DNA from: Alphaproteobacteria bacterium
Lineage (GTDB): Bacteria; Pseudomonadota; Alphaproteobacteria; Micropepsales; Micropepsaceae
Direction: 5' to 3'
Assembly (NCBI GenBank): GCA_947467345.1
Contig: CANIHD010000006.1
Span: forward strand, 62,001 to 126,000
Length of the DNA: 64,000 nt
Made by a program: the position numbers and the translations under genes. Of the stretch, positions 46,465 through 57,332 are shown in pieces; position 1 is the first letter of the stretch, and each line of letters begins with the position of its first letter. Under the pieces are notes generated by a model that was not told where the DNA came from, did not search any database, and worked only from the letters and a program-made list of their open reading frames with translations.

Positions 46465-48024
46465 ATGCAACGCGCCTTGAGCGTTCTCCGCGAGAGCGGG
46501 AATCGCCCCAATTTCCCTGAATGGTACCAGACCGTGGTCCGCGAAGCCGATATGGCCGAACCCAGCCCGGTTCGCGGTTCCATGATCATCAAGCCTTGGG
46601 GATATGGGGTTTGGGAGCAAATCCAAAAGATCCTGGATGGGCGGATCAAGGATACCGGCCACGAGAATTGCTATTTCCCGCTTTTCATCCCGCTCAGCTT
46701 CATCGCCAAAGAGGCGCAGCATGTTGAGGGCTTCGCCAAGGAAATGGCGGTGGTCACCCATCACCGCCTGAAGATGATCGACGGGAAGCTTCAGCCCGAT
46801 CCGACCGCGAAACTGGAAGAACCGCTGGTGGTGCGTCCGACCTCGGAAACCATTATCGGCGATGCCTTCTCGCGCTGGATCCGTAGCCATCGCGATCTGC
46901 CCATGCTGATCAACCAGTGGGCAAATGTGGTGCGCTGGGAAATGCGCACGCGCCTCTTCCTGCGCACGGCGGAATTTCTTTGGCAGGAAGGCCACACCGC
47001 TCACGCCGATGCGGAAGACGCCATGGGCGAAACGCTGAAGATGCTGGAAGTCTATCGCAGCTTCTCGGAAGAGACGCTGGCCATGCCGGTGATCGCCGGC
47101 GAGAAATCGGCGAATGAGCGTTTCCCTGGCGCCGACAAAACTTATTCCATCGAAGCCATGATGCAGGATGGCAAAGCGCTGCAGGCCGGCACATCGCATT
47201 ATCTCGGCACGCATTTCGCGGAAGCGCAGAACATTCGCTTTCAAAATGATGCCGGCGAATTGTTATTTTGCCACACGACAAGCTGGGGCGTGTCCACGCG
47301 TCTTATCGGCGGCGTGATCATGAGCCATGGCGACGATGACGGCTTGCGCTTGCCGCCCGCCATTGCGCCGCGCCAGATCGTTATCGTGCCGATGTTGCGC
47401 GGCAAGCCCGAAGACGCGGATGTTCTCACCTTCGGTGAAAAGCTGGCCGCTGACTTGCGCCAGCAAACAGCCTTCGGCGAGCGTCTGCGCGTGTTGCTCG
47501 ACACCAAGGATATTCGCTCGGCCGAGAAACGCTGGAACTGGGTACGCCGCGGCGCGCCGATCATTATCGAAATCGGTCCGCGCGATGTGGCCGGCGGCGC
47601 CGTCACCTTCATGCGCCGCGATGCGTTGCGCGACGGCGACAAAGTGAAATCCACCAATGCACCGCGCGACCAGTTTATCGCCGATGCGCCACGCCTGCTG
47701 GCTGAGATTCAGGGGCAGCTTTTCACTGAAGCGAAGACGCGTCTCGATTCCAATATACGCCGCGATGTGACGACCATGGCCGAGCTTGAAGCCTTCTTCG
47801 GCGCCTCCACGGGCGACGATGACGAAGCCGCCGAGTTCAAAGGCTGGGTACGCGTGGCGTGGTCGCGCCCCGATGGGCATGAACTTCAGCAGATCGAAAA
47901 TGCGCTGAAAGCGCTGAAACTATCGATCCGCAATGCGCCGCTGGATCAACCTTCCAATTATGCAAATTGCATTTTCACCGGCGCGCCCGGCGTGGAAGAA
48001 ATCCTTATCGCACGGTCGTATTAA
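46465..48024 (+). CDS. proS: Prolyl-tRNA synthetase, archaeal/eukaryotic type (type 3)
   Basis: The 519-residue class II synthetase charges tRNA-Pro. It starts FPEWYQTVVREADMAEPSPVRG, continues MIIKPWGYGVWEQIQ, and has VRPTSETIIGDAFSRWI, GTSHYLGTHFAEAQ and a zinc-binding-type C-terminal extension ending in Tyr. This is the archaeal/eukaryotic form (TIGR00408-like), not the short alphaproteobacterial one. GGAG six bases before the ATG at 46465 supports this start; a GTG at 46396 is in frame but lacks homology and would leave only 28 bases to lolC. It occupies the usual proS place but on the opposite strand. Confidence 0.95.
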   Translation: MQRALSVLRESGNRPNFPEWYQTVVREADMAEPSPVRGSMIIKPWGYGVWEQIQKILDGRIKDTGHENCYFPLFIPLSFIAKEAQHVEGFAKEMAVVTHHRLKMIDGKLQPDPTAKLEEPLVVRPTSETIIGDAFSRWIRSHRDLPMLINQWANVVRWEMRTRLFLRTAEFLWQEGHTAHADAEDAMGETLKMLEVYRSFSEETLAMPVIAGEKSANERFPGADKTYSIEAMMQDGKALQAGTSHYLGTHFAEAQNIRFQNDAGELLFCHTTSWGVSTRLIGGVIMSHGDDDGLRLPPAIAPRQIVIVPMLRGKPEDADVLTFGEKLAADLRQQTAFGERLRVLLDTKDIRSAEKRWNWVRRGAPIIIEIGPRDVAGGAVTFMRRDALRDGDKVKSTNAPRDQFIADAPRLLAEIQGQLFTEAKTRLDSNIRRDVTTMAELEAFFGASTGDDDEAAEFKGWVRVAWSRPDGHELQQIENALKALKLSIRNAPLDQPSNYANCIFTGAPGVEEILIARSY

Positions 48025-48087
48025 CCAGCTCTCGCGCGCCAGCTCGCCCACATTTTGTCATGACCCGGCTTGACCGGGCCATCCAGT

Positions 48088-48107
48088 GCTTACGCGTACG
48101 CGTGAGC
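48088..48107. repeat. Near-perfect 20-bp palindrome with ACGCGTACGCGT core
   Basis: The core (48092-48103) is exactly self-complementary and the flanks GCT...AGC extend it with one mismatch pair. It lies in the gap after proS, between two other stem-forming stretches, and is likely part of a dispersed intergenic repeat unit. Confidence 0.7.
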
Positions 48108-48129
48108 AACTGAGCCTATGATCAGGTGA

Positions 48130-48151
48130 ATGGCCCGCTGTTGCGGGCCAT
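48130..48151. repeat. 9-bp stem hairpin, ATGGCCCGC-TGTT-GCGGGCCAT
   Basis: The arms pair perfectly around a four-base loop in the gap between proS and the small secreted protein gene, whose 3' ends converge here. No U-run follows on either strand, so it is at best a weak terminator. A GC-rich CCCGG/CCGGG stretch at 48063-48078 resembles the intergenic repeats common in alphaproteobacteria. Confidence 0.7.
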
Positions 48152-48184
48152 GACAATAAGAGGACAGCGCTCCTCGATGAATGT

Positions 48185-48499
48185 TTAAGGTTTAGGTTGG
48201 GTCTGCTTCGCGCAAGGTTTCGGATTGAAAGCGCGGTCGAGACTTTCCAATTCCACGCCGACTTCGACATTGCCGATCTGGCGATTGCGCGGCGTCTGCA
48301 TCTTGGGAACGACCGTCGTTCCAACTTTGACGGTGCCGTTGTGCGGCAGATCGGCGGGCACAACGGAGCGGCCATTCACGTCAACACCCGGAACATAGGC
48401 GGCTTCATCGCACGCCTGGGTGGGCGGCGGCGCCTCAGCAGCCAGGCTCGCGCCGGCAGTGAAGATCACAAAAATGGCAATGGGTGCGGCTCTGTTCAT
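48185..48499 (-). CDS. Small secreted protein of unknown function
   Basis: The 104-residue protein begins with a signal peptide (NRAAPIAIFVIFTAGASLAA). The mature part holds two cysteines (C near PTQACDEA and the C-terminal PKPC), a GVDVNGRSVVPADLP segment and no known domain. The disulfide would bracket almost the whole mature chain. I start it at the ATG of MNRAAP; a TTG seven codons upstream is also open. It reads towards proS and follows DUF1467 after about 80 bases. Confidence 0.65.
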   Translation of the reverse strand: MNRAAPIAIFVIFTAGASLAAEAPPPTQACDEAAYVPGVDVNGRSVVPADLPHNGTVKVGTTVVPKMQTPRNRQIGNVEVGVELESLDRAFNPKPCAKQTQPKP

Positions 48500-48583
48500 G
48501 GCGGGAATGATGTCGCCCAAAGCTTAACGAGTGACTACTGGGCGCCACGGTTCCCCATGACGCAAGCGAGTGCCGCGGCGCTT

Positions 48584-48820
48584 CTATCGGCCCAAATAGA
48601 AATAAATGTAGATCACGTCGACGATGACCCAGACCACCGCCGAAACGACGGTGTTCCACAACATGCGCTTGAGCAATTGCGGACGCACGGGTGCGCCCGG
48701 GTCGCTGCCGGGAACGACATCTCCCGCTTCCTGTTGGCTCTGTATACCGAATGGAAGGATCGCAAATAAAATCGTCCACCAGATGACGAAGTAGACAGCG
48801 ATACCAAAGGTCAAATTCAC
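48584..48820 (-). CDS. DUF1467 family membrane protein
   Basis: The 78-residue protein has two transmembrane helices (IAVYFVIWWTILFAILPFG and VVSAVVWVIVDVIYIYFYL) separated by a short polar loop containing VVPGSDPGAPVRP. DUF1467 proteins are a small alphaproteobacterial family of unknown function found right after RNase J; here the gap is two bases, so the genes are one transcript. Confidence 0.9.
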   Translation of the reverse strand: MNLTFGIAVYFVIWWTILFAILPFGIQSQQEAGDVVPGSDPGAPVRPQLLKRMLWNTVVSAVVWVIVDVIYIYFYLGR

Positions 48821-48822
48821 GT

Positions 48823-50466
48823 TCAGACCTCCACCATTTCAACGCGGACGATCGGTTTTTTTCCCCACACATCCTGCGCCGCGCGGCGGGCTGCAAGACG
48901 CACCTGCTCGTTCAGATCGCCGCCGCGCCGCGCCTCGACTGCGCGCGTAACGGCAGTGGCCACCGGGCCGAGCACCGCATCGGGAATGCCTTCCATGTGC
49001 AACACTGGTTCGGCGGCGAGGCGCCCGCTTTTCTTCAACACCAGAGTGATGCCGATAAAGCCCGCTTTTCCAAGCGCGCGGCGCGAACGCGCATAGCCCT
49101 CGTCTTCATTCACCAGAAGCCGGCCGTCCAAATGTACGCGGCCCGACGGTGCCTCATCGATAATCTCGGCTCGTCCAGGTGCCAGGCGCAGCATCTGACC
49201 GTTCACAACCATGGCGGTTTGCGGAACTTGGAGTTCGCTGGTCAGCCGGGCGTGTTCCATCATGTGCCGCATTTCGCCATGCACGGGCACCGCGATGCGC
49301 GGGCGCACCCAACGATACATTTCCGCCAGTTCCTCGCGCCCCGGATGACCGGATACATGAACGAAATGATCGCGCTCGGTCAGCACCGCGACGCCGAGCG
49401 CCGCGAGCTTGTTCTGCAGCTCGAAAATTTCGCGCTCATTCCCCGGAATGATGCGCGATGAGAAAATGACGCTGTCGCCTTCGCTCAACTGGATATTGGG
49501 ATTATTCCCTTCGGCAATGCGCGACAGCGCAGCGCGAGCTTCGCCCTGACTGCCGGTGCAAAGGTACAGCACATTGTCGGCGTGCAATTGCGTCGCGTCT
49601 TCTTCGTCGAGCACGCGCGGGAAATCGCGCAAATAGCCGGTATCCTGCGCCGCGCGTACAATCCGGTGCATCGAGCGGCCGACCAGAACGACCTCGCGGC
49701 CGCTGTCGCGTGCCGCATGCGCGATGGATTGCAGGCGCGCCACATTCGACGCGAAACACGTCACCAGCACGCGGCCGGAAAGTCCTTTGATCAAACCGTT
49801 CAGCGCGCGCTCGACTTCGGCTTCGGATCCAGAATGACCCAGCACCAGCGCATTGGTGGAATCGCAAATCATGGCAAGGACGCCCTCTTCGCCAAGCTTG
49901 CGAAGGGCGCGATCGTCGGTGGGCTCACCCACCAAGGGATCGGGATCCAATTTCCAATCGCCGGTGTGAACGATGTTGCCGAGCGGCGTGCGGATGACCA
50001 GCGCGTTGGGCTCAGGGATGGAATGCGTGATGGTGATAAATTCAAGTTCGAAAGGTGCCAGCCGCAGCTTTCCACCGAGCGGAACAATGCGCACGCGCAG
50101 CGCATCTTCCAAACCGGCTTCCACGATCTTGTCTTGCAGGAGTCGCGCGGTGAAGGGCGTGGCATAAACGGGACAGCGCAAATCCGGCCACACATGTGCC
50201 ACCGCGCCGAGATGATCCTCATGGCCGTGGGTGAGCACGATGGCGATCACGTCTTGGCGGTTCTCCACCAAAAAGCGCGCATCGGGCATGATCACATCGA
50301 CGCCCGGCGTTGCGGATTCGCGCCCGAACATCACGCCGCAATCGACGATGATCCAGCGCCGCTCTTCCGGTGGGCCAAAACCGTAGCAATTGAGATTCAT
50401 CCCGATCTCTCCGGCCCCCCCAAGGGGCAGAAAGACCAGTTCGTCTTTAGTCAGGCGCTTATCCAT
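48823..50466 (-). CDS. rnj: Ribonuclease J
   Basis: RNase J is a metallo-beta-lactamase/beta-CASP nuclease with 5'-3' exo- and endonuclease activity, used in rRNA and mRNA processing. The 547-residue protein shows the metal motif THGHEDHLGA, HTGDWKLD, the beta-CASP region (TCFASNVARLQS, CTGSQGEARAALSRIA) and HVSGHPGREELAEMY. The C-terminal dimer domain is complete. Alphaproteobacteria commonly have it alongside RNase E. Confidence 0.96.
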   Translation of the reverse strand: MDKRLTKDELVFLPLGGAGEIGMNLNCYGFGPPEERRWIIVDCGVMFGRESATPGVDVIMPDARFLVENRQDVIAIVLTHGHEDHLGAVAHVWPDLRCPVYATPFTARLLQDKIVEAGLEDALRVRIVPLGGKLRLAPFELEFITITHSIPEPNALVIRTPLGNIVHTGDWKLDPDPLVGEPTDDRALRKLGEEGVLAMICDSTNALVLGHSGSEAEVERALNGLIKGLSGRVLVTCFASNVARLQSIAHAARDSGREVVLVGRSMHRIVRAAQDTGYLRDFPRVLDEEDATQLHADNVLYLCTGSQGEARAALSRIAEGNNPNIQLSEGDSVIFSSRIIPGNEREIFELQNKLAALGVAVLTERDHFVHVSGHPGREELAEMYRWVRPRIAVPVHGEMRHMMEHARLTSELQVPQTAMVVNGQMLRLAPGRAEIIDEAPSGRVHLDGRLLVNEDEGYARSRRALGKAGFIGITLVLKKSGRLAAEPVLHMEGIPDAVLGPVATAVTRAVEARRGGDLNEQVRLAARRAAQDVWGKKPIVRVEMVEV

Positions 50467-50541
50467 CGATGCGACTTCTACCCGATCCTGGGGGTGCGAA
50501 TACGGAAATCGTGCCCCGGCCGTTGCTTTGCGGGGTTAGGG

Positions 50542-51339
50542 TCAATCGCGGGGCCCGCGTTTGGGCGCCGGCGCCCGGCCTGCATTGCGCGCCTGGATCA
50601 GGATAAGCCCCCGTATCGTGAGGTCGGGATCGACATGGTCGATAACGGGAATCTGAAAAAGGGAGGTGAGACCACCGGTGGCGATGACCGTCATGGGCTT
50701 CTCGTATTCGGCACGGATGCGCGCCACCAGACCTTCGACCAGCCCGACATAGCCCCAGTAAATCCCCGATTGCATGGCAGGCACGGTGTCTTTGCCGATC
50801 ACGCCCTGGGTGCGCCGAACCGCGACGCGCGGCAGCATGGCCGCGGCCTGATGCAGTGCCTCGACCGAGAGATTCACGCCGGGCGCGATGACGCCGCCTT
50901 CGTAATCGCCATTGGTGGCAACAATGTCGAACGTGGTGGCAGTGCCGAAATCGAGCACGATCAGCGCGCCCTCGTAACGCTCATGCGCCGCCACGGCATT
51001 CACGAGCCGGTCGGCTCCGACGGCCTCCGGACGATCAACATTGATGCCAATGCCGAGATCGACATCGGGGCCGCCGACCAGCAATGGCTCACAATTGAGA
51101 TAACGCCGGCAGAGGGCGCGCAAATCGAACACCGCCGCTGGAACCACCGACGCGATAATCGCCTCATTCAAATCCGAGAATTTGAGGCCTTCAAGCGCGA
51201 GAAGCTGCGCCAGCCAAACGCCGTGTTCGTCGGCGGTACGCCCCACTTTGGTGGTGGCGCGCCATTGCGCGCGAATTGCGCCACCGTCGCAAACCGCGAA
51301 GACGATGTTGGTATTGCCGGCGTCGATGGCAAGCAGCAT
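50542..51339 (-). CDS. coaX: Type III pantothenate kinase
   Basis: CoaX phosphorylates pantothenate, the first step of coenzyme A synthesis. The 265-residue ASKHA-fold protein has the phosphate-1 motif [39 protein letters not shown] and GGVIAPGV. A short Arg/Pro-rich tail ends it. It lies between birA and rnj, 14 and 75 bases from its neighbours. Confidence 0.96.
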   Translation of the reverse strand: MLLAIDAGNTNIVFAVCDGGAIRAQWRATTKVGRTADEHGVWLAQLLALEGLKFSDLNEAIIASVVPAAVFDLRALCRRYLNCEPLLVGGPDVDLGIGINVDRPEAVGADRLVNAVAAHERYEGALIVLDFGTATTFDIVATNGDYEGGVIAPGVNLSVEALHQAAAMLPRVAVRRTQGVIGKDTVPAMQSGIYWGYVGLVEGLVARIRAEYEKPMTVIATGGLTSLFQIPVIDHVDPDLTIRGLILIQARNAGRAPAPKRGPRD

Positions 51340-51353
51340 GGGTCAAACCACTT

Positions 51354-52079
51354 TCAGGGACGGAAGAAAACTTCGCCGGCGGTGACACGGGAAATGCCGC
51401 CGCGCACCTCGCGGATCAGCAATGCCCCGTCGCCGTCTAGATCCTGGAACACGCCTTCGATCTCCCTAGCCCCCGCCTTTGCTACGATCTTATCGCCCAA
51501 ACCGGCGGCGCGCGCGAGCCACGCCTGACGCAAAGGCTCGAAACCACCTTCGCGCCAGGCTTCGAACCAGCGGTTCCAATGGCTTCCCAACACGCTTAAC
51601 GCGTCGTCCCGTTCGGGCGCGGCGCCGGTTACTGCGGCGACGGAAATGGCCGGAAATTCAACGTTCTCGGGAAAATGCGAAAGGTTTATGCCAATGCCGA
51701 TCAGCACCCAATCGGCGCAGCCATCTTTCGTACTGGCCGCTTCCAAGAGAATGCCCGCGACTTTGCGCGCCTCCAGCAAAACATCGTTGGGCCATTTGAG
51801 GGCGACATGGGCCTGCGGCGCGAGAGCCGCGACCGTATCGCCCACAGCCAGCGCTGCCGCGAAAGAGAGCTGCGCGCATTGCTCAGCAGAACCGGGCACA
51901 CGCATCAGTAAAGTGGTGAAAAGATTGCCGGGCTCGGACACCCAAACGCGACCGCGGCGTCCATGACCCGATGTCTGTGCATCGGCGACGATCCAAAGCG
52001 GTCCAGTTTCGTCGGCCTCAGCGAGACGGCGTGCTTCGTCATTGGTGGAATCGAGTGTCGCGAAGCGGCGGATATTCAT
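51354..52079 (-). CDS. birA: Biotin--[acetyl-CoA-carboxylase] ligase
   Basis: The enzyme attaches biotin to BCCP. The 241-residue protein has the adenylation motif SGHGRRGRVWVSEPGNLF, LKWPNDVLL with the catalytic Lys, and GIGINLSHFPENV. It lacks the N-terminal DNA-binding domain of E. coli BirA, so it is a monofunctional ligase and should not repress biotin genes. It follows nuoN after 21 bases. Confidence 0.95.
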   Translation of the reverse strand: MNIRRFATLDSTNDEARRLAEADETGPLWIVADAQTSGHGRRGRVWVSEPGNLFTTLLMRVPGSAEQCAQLSFAAALAVGDTVAALAPQAHVALKWPNDVLLEARKVAGILLEAASTKDGCADWVLIGIGINLSHFPENVEFPAISVAAVTGAAPERDDALSVLGSHWNRWFEAWREGGFEPLRQAWLARAAGLGDKIVAKAGAREIEGVFQDLDGDGALLIREVRGGISRVTAGEVFFRP

Positions 52080-52100
52080 CTCACCGGCTCTGGCAACCGC

Positions 52101-53546
52101 TCACGGAAACAGCGTGGCGGCGGCGGCGCTGGCGGATAGGACAAGCGGCTGTGCCGCAGCGATGAAGAAGAGGCTGAACGCGGTGGATGCAATGAGCAGC
52201 ACGCGCAACGATGGCTCAAAGGCAGGCGAGAAACTTTCCGCCGGCGGATCGAAATACATGATCTTGATAATGCGCAAATAATAATACGCGCCCACCACGC
52301 TGGCAAAGACGCCGGCCACGGCAAGGGGATAAAGCCCAGCCTGAATAGCGGCGAGGAAGACGTAGAATTTCGCGAAGAACCCTGCCAAAGGCGGAATGCC
52401 CGCCAGGCTGAACATCAGCATGGCGAAAGCAAAAGCATAGCCGGGGCGCGTCTGCGCCAGCCCGGCAAGATCGCTGATATTCTCGACATTCTTGTCGCCG
52501 CGCCGCATGCCGAGAATGCAAACGAACACGCCGATATTGGTGGCGAGATAGATCGCGAGATAGATCAGCACGCCTTGCACGCCTTGCGGACTGCCAGCCG
52601 CAAGCCCCACCAGCGCATACCCCATATGCCCGATGGAGCTGTAAGCCATCAGGCGTTTGATGTTGTTCTGACCGATGGCGGCGACGGAGCCCAGCACCAT
52701 CGACATCAACGAGATGAAAACGATGATCTGCACCCAAGCGACGCTGGCGTCCGGGAAGGCGCCGAGCATGACGCGCACGAAAAGCGCCATGGCGGCAATC
52801 TTAGGCGACGCGGAAAAGAATGCGGTGATCGGCGTCGGCGCGCCTTCATAGACGTCCGGCGTCCACATGTGGAACGGCACGGCGGAAATCTTGAACGCCA
52901 ATCCGGCAATCAGGAACACAAGGCCAAAGGTGAGCCCGATCGGCGTTCCGATCTCCCGCACGGTGGCAGCAACCTGCTCGAAACCGGTGCCGCCTGCGTA
53001 ACCGTAAATCAGCGAGATGCCATACAGCATCATGCCGGACGATAGCGCGCCGAGGACGAAATATTTCAGGCCGGCTTCGGTGGAACGCAGATTGTCACGG
53101 TTGAACGACGCCAGCACGTAAAGCGCGAGGCTCTGCAATTCGAGGCCCATATAGAGCGCCAGGAAATCGTTGGCCGAGATCATCACCATCATGCCGAGTA
53201 CCGACATGACGACGAGGACGGGGAATTCGAAGTGCCCCATTTTCTCGCGCTCAATAAAACCTTGCGCCATGACGAGAACGAGCGCGGCGCCGACCAGAGC
53301 AAGCACCTTCACAAAACGCCCGAAATCATCGGCAACATAGGCGCCGCCAAATGCTGTCAGGCGCCCATTGCCGGTGCTCATCACGACGACCGCTGCCGCC
53401 AGCGCGAGAAGGAGAATCGCGAGATAGGAGACCGTGCGCTGCGCGGAGTCCCCCAGAAACACGCCGATCATCAGCAACGCCATGCCGCCGACAGCAAGAA
53501 TATATTCCGGCATCAGGATGTCGGAATTTTCGATGCCCGGGATCAT
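52101..53546 (-). CDS. nuoN: NADH-quinone oxidoreductase subunit N
   Basis: NuoN is an antiporter-like proton-pumping subunit in the membrane arm of complex I. It has 481 residues, about 14 membrane helices, and the family elements [39 protein letters not shown] and [14 protein letters not shown]. Its ATG overlaps the nuoM stop by four bases. It is the last nuo gene of the operon. Confidence 0.97.
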   Translation of the reverse strand: MIPGIENSDILMPEYILAVGGMALLMIGVFLGDSAQRTVSYLAILLLALAAAVVVMSTGNGRLTAFGGAYVADDFGRFVKVLALVGAALVLVMAQGFIEREKMGHFEFPVLVVMSVLGMMVMISANDFLALYMGLELQSLALYVLASFNRDNLRSTEAGLKYFVLGALSSGMMLYGISLIYGYAGGTGFEQVAATVREIGTPIGLTFGLVFLIAGLAFKISAVPFHMWTPDVYEGAPTPITAFFSASPKIAAMALFVRVMLGAFPDASVAWVQIIVFISLMSMVLGSVAAIGQNNIKRLMAYSSIGHMGYALVGLAAGSPQGVQGVLIYLAIYLATNIGVFVCILGMRRGDKNVENISDLAGLAQTRPGYAFAFAMLMFSLAGIPPLAGFFAKFYVFLAAIQAGLYPLAVAGVFASVVGAYYYLRIIKIMYFDPPAESFSPAFEPSLRVLLIASTAFSLFFIAAAQPLVLSASAAAATLFP

Positions 53547-55063
53547 GGCGCCACCTCGGCGAGACGAGGCGCCTCGAGCTTTGCAGCCTCAAGCCGCGTG
53601 TTGAATTGTTCCACCAGATGGGCGACCGACGGGCCGGTGACGTCGAAGATCGGCTTCGGATAGACGCCCATCGCGATGGTGAGGATCACCAGCGGCGCGA
53701 TGATCGCGATCTCGCGCGGCGACATATCCATGATGTCTTGAAGGTTCTTCTTATCGAGAACCCCGAAGATCACACGACGGTAGAGCCAAAGCGCGTAAGC
53801 CGCTGAAAGTATGATGCCTGTGGTGCCGAAAATGGCGAGCCAGGTATTGGCTTCGTAGGCGCCCAGCAGCGTCAGAAATTCGCCGACAAAACCGCTGGTG
53901 CCCGGCAGGCCGACATTGGCGAGCGTAAACACCATGAAACAGACGGCGTAAATAGGCATGCGGTTGACCAGGCCGCCATAGGCGGCGATCTCGCGCGTGT
54001 GCATGCGGTCGTAAACGACACCGACACAGAAGAAGAGCGCGCCGGACACAATGCCGTGGCTCAGCATCTGGAAGATGCCGCCTTCAATACCCTGATGATT
54101 GAAGGTGAAGGTGCCAAGGGTCACCAGCCCCATATGGGCCACCGACGAATAGGCAATGAGCTTCTTGATGTCTTCTTGCGCCAGCGCGACCAGCGACGTG
54201 TAAACAATCGCGATCAACGAGAGCGAGAACACCAGCGGCGCGAAATATTCGCTGGCCAGCGGAAACATCGGCAGCGAGAAGCGCAAGAATCCGTAGCCGC
54301 CCATCTTCAAGAGAATGCCGGCCAGAATGACGGAGCCCGCCGTAGGCGCTTCCACATGTGCGTCGGGCAACCAGGTGTGCACCGGCCACATCGGCACTTT
54401 CACCGCGAAGGAGGCGAAGAACGCCAGCCACAGCCAATATTGCATATGCGCTGGAATGGGATTGGCGCCACTGAGCAGCGTGACAATGTCGGTCGTTCCG
54501 GTCTGGATGTAGATCGCCATCATGGCGAGCAGCATCAGAACGGATCCAAGCAGCGTGTAGAGGAAGAATTTGAACGTCGCGTAGACGCGCCGTGCGCCGC
54601 CCCAAACGCCGATGATGAGGAACATCGGGATCAAGCCGGCTTCGAAGAACACATAGAACACAAAAAGATCGAGGGCGCAAAACACGCCGATCATCAGCGT
54701 TTCCAAAACCAGAAACGCGATGATGTATTCGACGATGCGCTTCTCGACGGAATCCCAGCTGGCGAGGATGCACATCGGCATCAGCAGCGTGGTGAGCACC
54801 ACGAACAGCATCGAAATGCCATCGACGCCCATTTTGTAATTGATGCCGCCGCCGAGCCAGCTCGTTTGCTCCAGAAACTGGAACGCCGAACTCGCCGTAT
54901 CGAAATTCGCCCACATCACGAGCGCGAGCACCAGATCGAGCAGCGTCACGATCATAGCGATCGGTCGCGCCATCTGTTCGGCGCTCGCCTTCGGCATAGC
55001 CAGAATCGCCAGCGCACCCAGCGCCGGGAGGAAGGTCAGAAGGGAAAGAATAGGCCAGCCCAT
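53543..55063 (-). CDS. nuoM: NADH-quinone oxidoreductase subunit M
   Basis: NuoM is the middle antiporter-like subunit of the membrane arm. At 506 residues it carries the conserved glutamate in [38 protein letters not shown] and [15 protein letters not shown]. It is four bases from nuoL and overlaps nuoN. Confidence 0.97.
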   Translation of the reverse strand: MGWPILSLLTFLPALGALAILAMPKASAEQMARPIAMIVTLLDLVLALVMWANFDTASSAFQFLEQTSWLGGGINYKMGVDGISMLFVVLTTLLMPMCILASWDSVEKRIVEYIIAFLVLETLMIGVFCALDLFVFYVFFEAGLIPMFLIIGVWGGARRVYATFKFFLYTLLGSVLMLLAMMAIYIQTGTTDIVTLLSGANPIPAHMQYWLWLAFFASFAVKVPMWPVHTWLPDAHVEAPTAGSVILAGILLKMGGYGFLRFSLPMFPLASEYFAPLVFSLSLIAIVYTSLVALAQEDIKKLIAYSSVAHMGLVTLGTFTFNHQGIEGGIFQMLSHGIVSGALFFCVGVVYDRMHTREIAAYGGLVNRMPIYAVCFMVFTLANVGLPGTSGFVGEFLTLLGAYEANTWLAIFGTTGIILSAAYALWLYRRVIFGVLDKKNLQDIMDMSPREIAIIAPLVILTIAMGVYPKPIFDVTGPSVAHLVEQFNTRLEAAKLEAPRLAEVAP

Positions 55064-55067
55064 CGCC

Positions 55068-57014
55068 TTACCTCGGCCCGTTGAACAGGAACCAGGTGAT
55101 CAGCGCGGCGGCGCCCATCAGCATGGCGAAGGCGTAGTGATAGACATAGCCCGATTGCAGGCGAACCGCGCCGCGCGTCGCGTCGAGCACGCGGGCCGAA
55201 ATACCATCGGGGCCGAGGCCGTCAATGATCTTGCCGTCGCCGGTCTTCCACAAAATCCGGCCAATGCATTTCGCCGGCTGCACGAAGAGGAAGTCGTAGA
55301 GCTCGTCGAAATACCATTTGTTGTAGAGGAACAAATACAACATGCCTCGTTTTGCGGCCATTCGCGGCGGCAGTTCGGGATGACGGATGTAGTAATAGTA
55401 GGCGATGTAGAGCCCGAGCAGCGTTGCGACCAGCGGCGCCAGCAAAACCCAGAGCGGAATTTCGTGGTGCGCTTCTTCGTGCAGGGCGAGCGCGCCGCGC
55501 CAGAATTCATGCGCGCCTTCGCCGACGAATAAAGCGAAGAAGGCCGCGCCCGCGAACAGCGCACCCAGCGACAACACGACCAGCGGGATCATCATCGGAA
55601 GCGGTGATTCATGAACATGTTCAAGATGGTGGTGGTCGCCTTTAAAGCGCCCATGGAAGGTCATGAACATCAAGCGCCAGGAATAAAATGAGGTCATGCA
55701 GGCGGCCACAATGCCGATGATGAAGGCATAGGTGCCTGGTCCGGTGCCGGCGGCAAACGCGGACTCGATGATAAAGTCCTTGGAGTAAAAACCGGCAAAG
55801 CCGAGACCCGGCAGACCGAACATCTCGAACGGGATGCCGAGGCCGGTGATCGCGATGGTTCCGATCAGCATCATCGACCAGGTGGCGGGGATGTGTTTCG
55901 CCAGCCCGCCCATGTGGCGCATGTCCTGCTCGTGATGCATGGCGTGAATGACCGAGCCCGCACCTAAGAAGAGAAGCGCCTTAAAGAAGGCGTGTGTGAA
56001 CAGGTGGAACATCGCGGCGTTGTACGCACCGACGCCCGCAGCGAAGAACATGTAGCCGAGCTGCGAACAGGTCGAATAGGCGATGACGCGCTTGATGTCG
56101 TTCTGAAAGAGGCCGACCGACGCCGCGAAGAACGCCGTGGTAGCGCCGACAATCGCCACCATGTCGAGGGCGATAGGCGCGTGTTCGAACAGAGGCGAGC
56201 AGCGGCAGACCAGGAACACGCCAGCCGTCACCATGGTGGCGGCATGGATGAGCGCGGACACCGGCGTCGGCCCTTCCATGGCATCCGGCAGCCAGGTGTG
56301 CAGGCCAAGCTGCGCCGACTTGCCCATCGCGCCGATGAACAGAAGGATGCAGATCGTCGTCAGGATATCGACCTGCTGACCGGCGAAGACGAAATTCTTG
56401 CCCACCATGTCGGGCGCCGCGGTGAACACCGCTGTGAAATCCAGCGTGCCGAACACATAGAAGACCGCGAACACGCCGAGCGCGAAGCCGAAATCGCCCA
56501 CGCGGTTGACGATGAACGCCTTCATCGCGGCCGCGTTGGCGGAGGGCTTGTGGTACCAGAAACCGATCAGAAGATAGGACGCGAGGCCGACGCCTTCCCA
56601 GCCGAAAAACATTTGGAGAAAATTGTCGGCGGTCACCAGCATCAACATGGCGAAGGTGAACAGCGACAAATAGGCGAAGAAGCGCGGGCGCGACGGGTCT
56701 TCGTGCATGTACCCGACGGAATAGAGGTGAACCAGCGACGAGACGCAGGTCACCACAACGAGCATGACAGCGGTTAGGGAATCGACCCGCAGCGTCCAAT
56801 CCACATGCAGATCGCCGGATGCGATCCATTCGAACAGGCGCACCGTTCCGCCGCTGCCTTCGACGACATTCACGAAGGTCAGGATCGACATCGCCGCGCT
56901 GGCGAAGAGAAGCGCTGTCGTAACGATCTCAGACAGGCGCGCGCCGAGGACGCGGCCGAACAGGCCGGCGATGATCGCGCCGAGAAGCGGAAAAAATACA
57001 ATCGCGGTGTACAT
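55068..57014 (-). CDS. nuoL: NADH-quinone oxidoreductase subunit L
   Basis: NuoL is the distal antiporter-like subunit, 648 residues. It has [39 protein letters not shown] and [15 protein letters not shown], and the long lateral helix region near the C-terminus (about 540-600). A charged, basic stretch before the last membrane helix is typical. Confidence 0.97.
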   Translation of the reverse strand: MYTAIVFFPLLGAIIAGLFGRVLGARLSEIVTTALLFASAAMSILTFVNVVEGSGGTVRLFEWIASGDLHVDWTLRVDSLTAVMLVVVTCVSSLVHLYSVGYMHEDPSRPRFFAYLSLFTFAMLMLVTADNFLQMFFGWEGVGLASYLLIGFWYHKPSANAAAMKAFIVNRVGDFGFALGVFAVFYVFGTLDFTAVFTAAPDMVGKNFVFAGQQVDILTTICILLFIGAMGKSAQLGLHTWLPDAMEGPTPVSALIHAATMVTAGVFLVCRCSPLFEHAPIALDMVAIVGATTAFFAASVGLFQNDIKRVIAYSTCSQLGYMFFAAGVGAYNAAMFHLFTHAFFKALLFLGAGSVIHAMHHEQDMRHMGGLAKHIPATWSMMLIGTIAITGLGIPFEMFGLPGLGFAGFYSKDFIIESAFAAGTGPGTYAFIIGIVAACMTSFYSWRLMFMTFHGRFKGDHHHLEHVHESPLPMMIPLVVLSLGALFAGAAFFALFVGEGAHEFWRGALALHEEAHHEIPLWVLLAPLVATLLGLYIAYYYYIRHPELPPRMAAKRGMLYLFLYNKWYFDELYDFLFVQPAKCIGRILWKTGDGKIIDGLGPDGISARVLDATRGAVRLQSGYVYHYAFAMLMGAAALITWFLFNGPR

Positions 57015-57023
57015 CGGGCCCGC

Positions 57024-57332
57024 CTATCCCTTCATCATGTTGATGTCCTCAACCGCGATAGTGCCGCGATTGCGGAAATAGACCACCAAGATGGCGAGGC
57101 CGATGGCGGCTTCGGCTGCCGCGACGGTTAGGATGAAAAGCGCGAAGATCTGGCCGGTGAGATCTCCGAGAAACGCCGAGAAGGCGACCAGATTGATGTT
57201 CACCGCCAGAAGAATGAGTTCTATCGACATCAGGATGATGATGACGTTCTTGCGGTTGATGAAGATGCCGAACACCCCGATGGTGAAGAGGATCGCGGCG
57301 ACGCTGAGGTAGTGGCCAAGCCCGATGCTCAT
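57024..57332 (-). CDS. nuoK: NADH-quinone oxidoreductase subunit K
   Basis: This 102-residue subunit has three membrane helices ([37 protein letters not shown] with the proton-channel glutamate, and the last helix ending VVYFRNRGT). The ATG shares one base with the nuoJ stop; the frame stays open upstream inside nuoJ, which is ignored. Confidence 0.97.
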   Translation of the reverse strand: MSIGLGHYLSVAAILFTIGVFGIFINRKNVIIILMSIELILLAVNINLVAFSAFLGDLTGQIFALFILTVAAAEAAIGLAILVVYFRNRGTIAVEDINMMKG

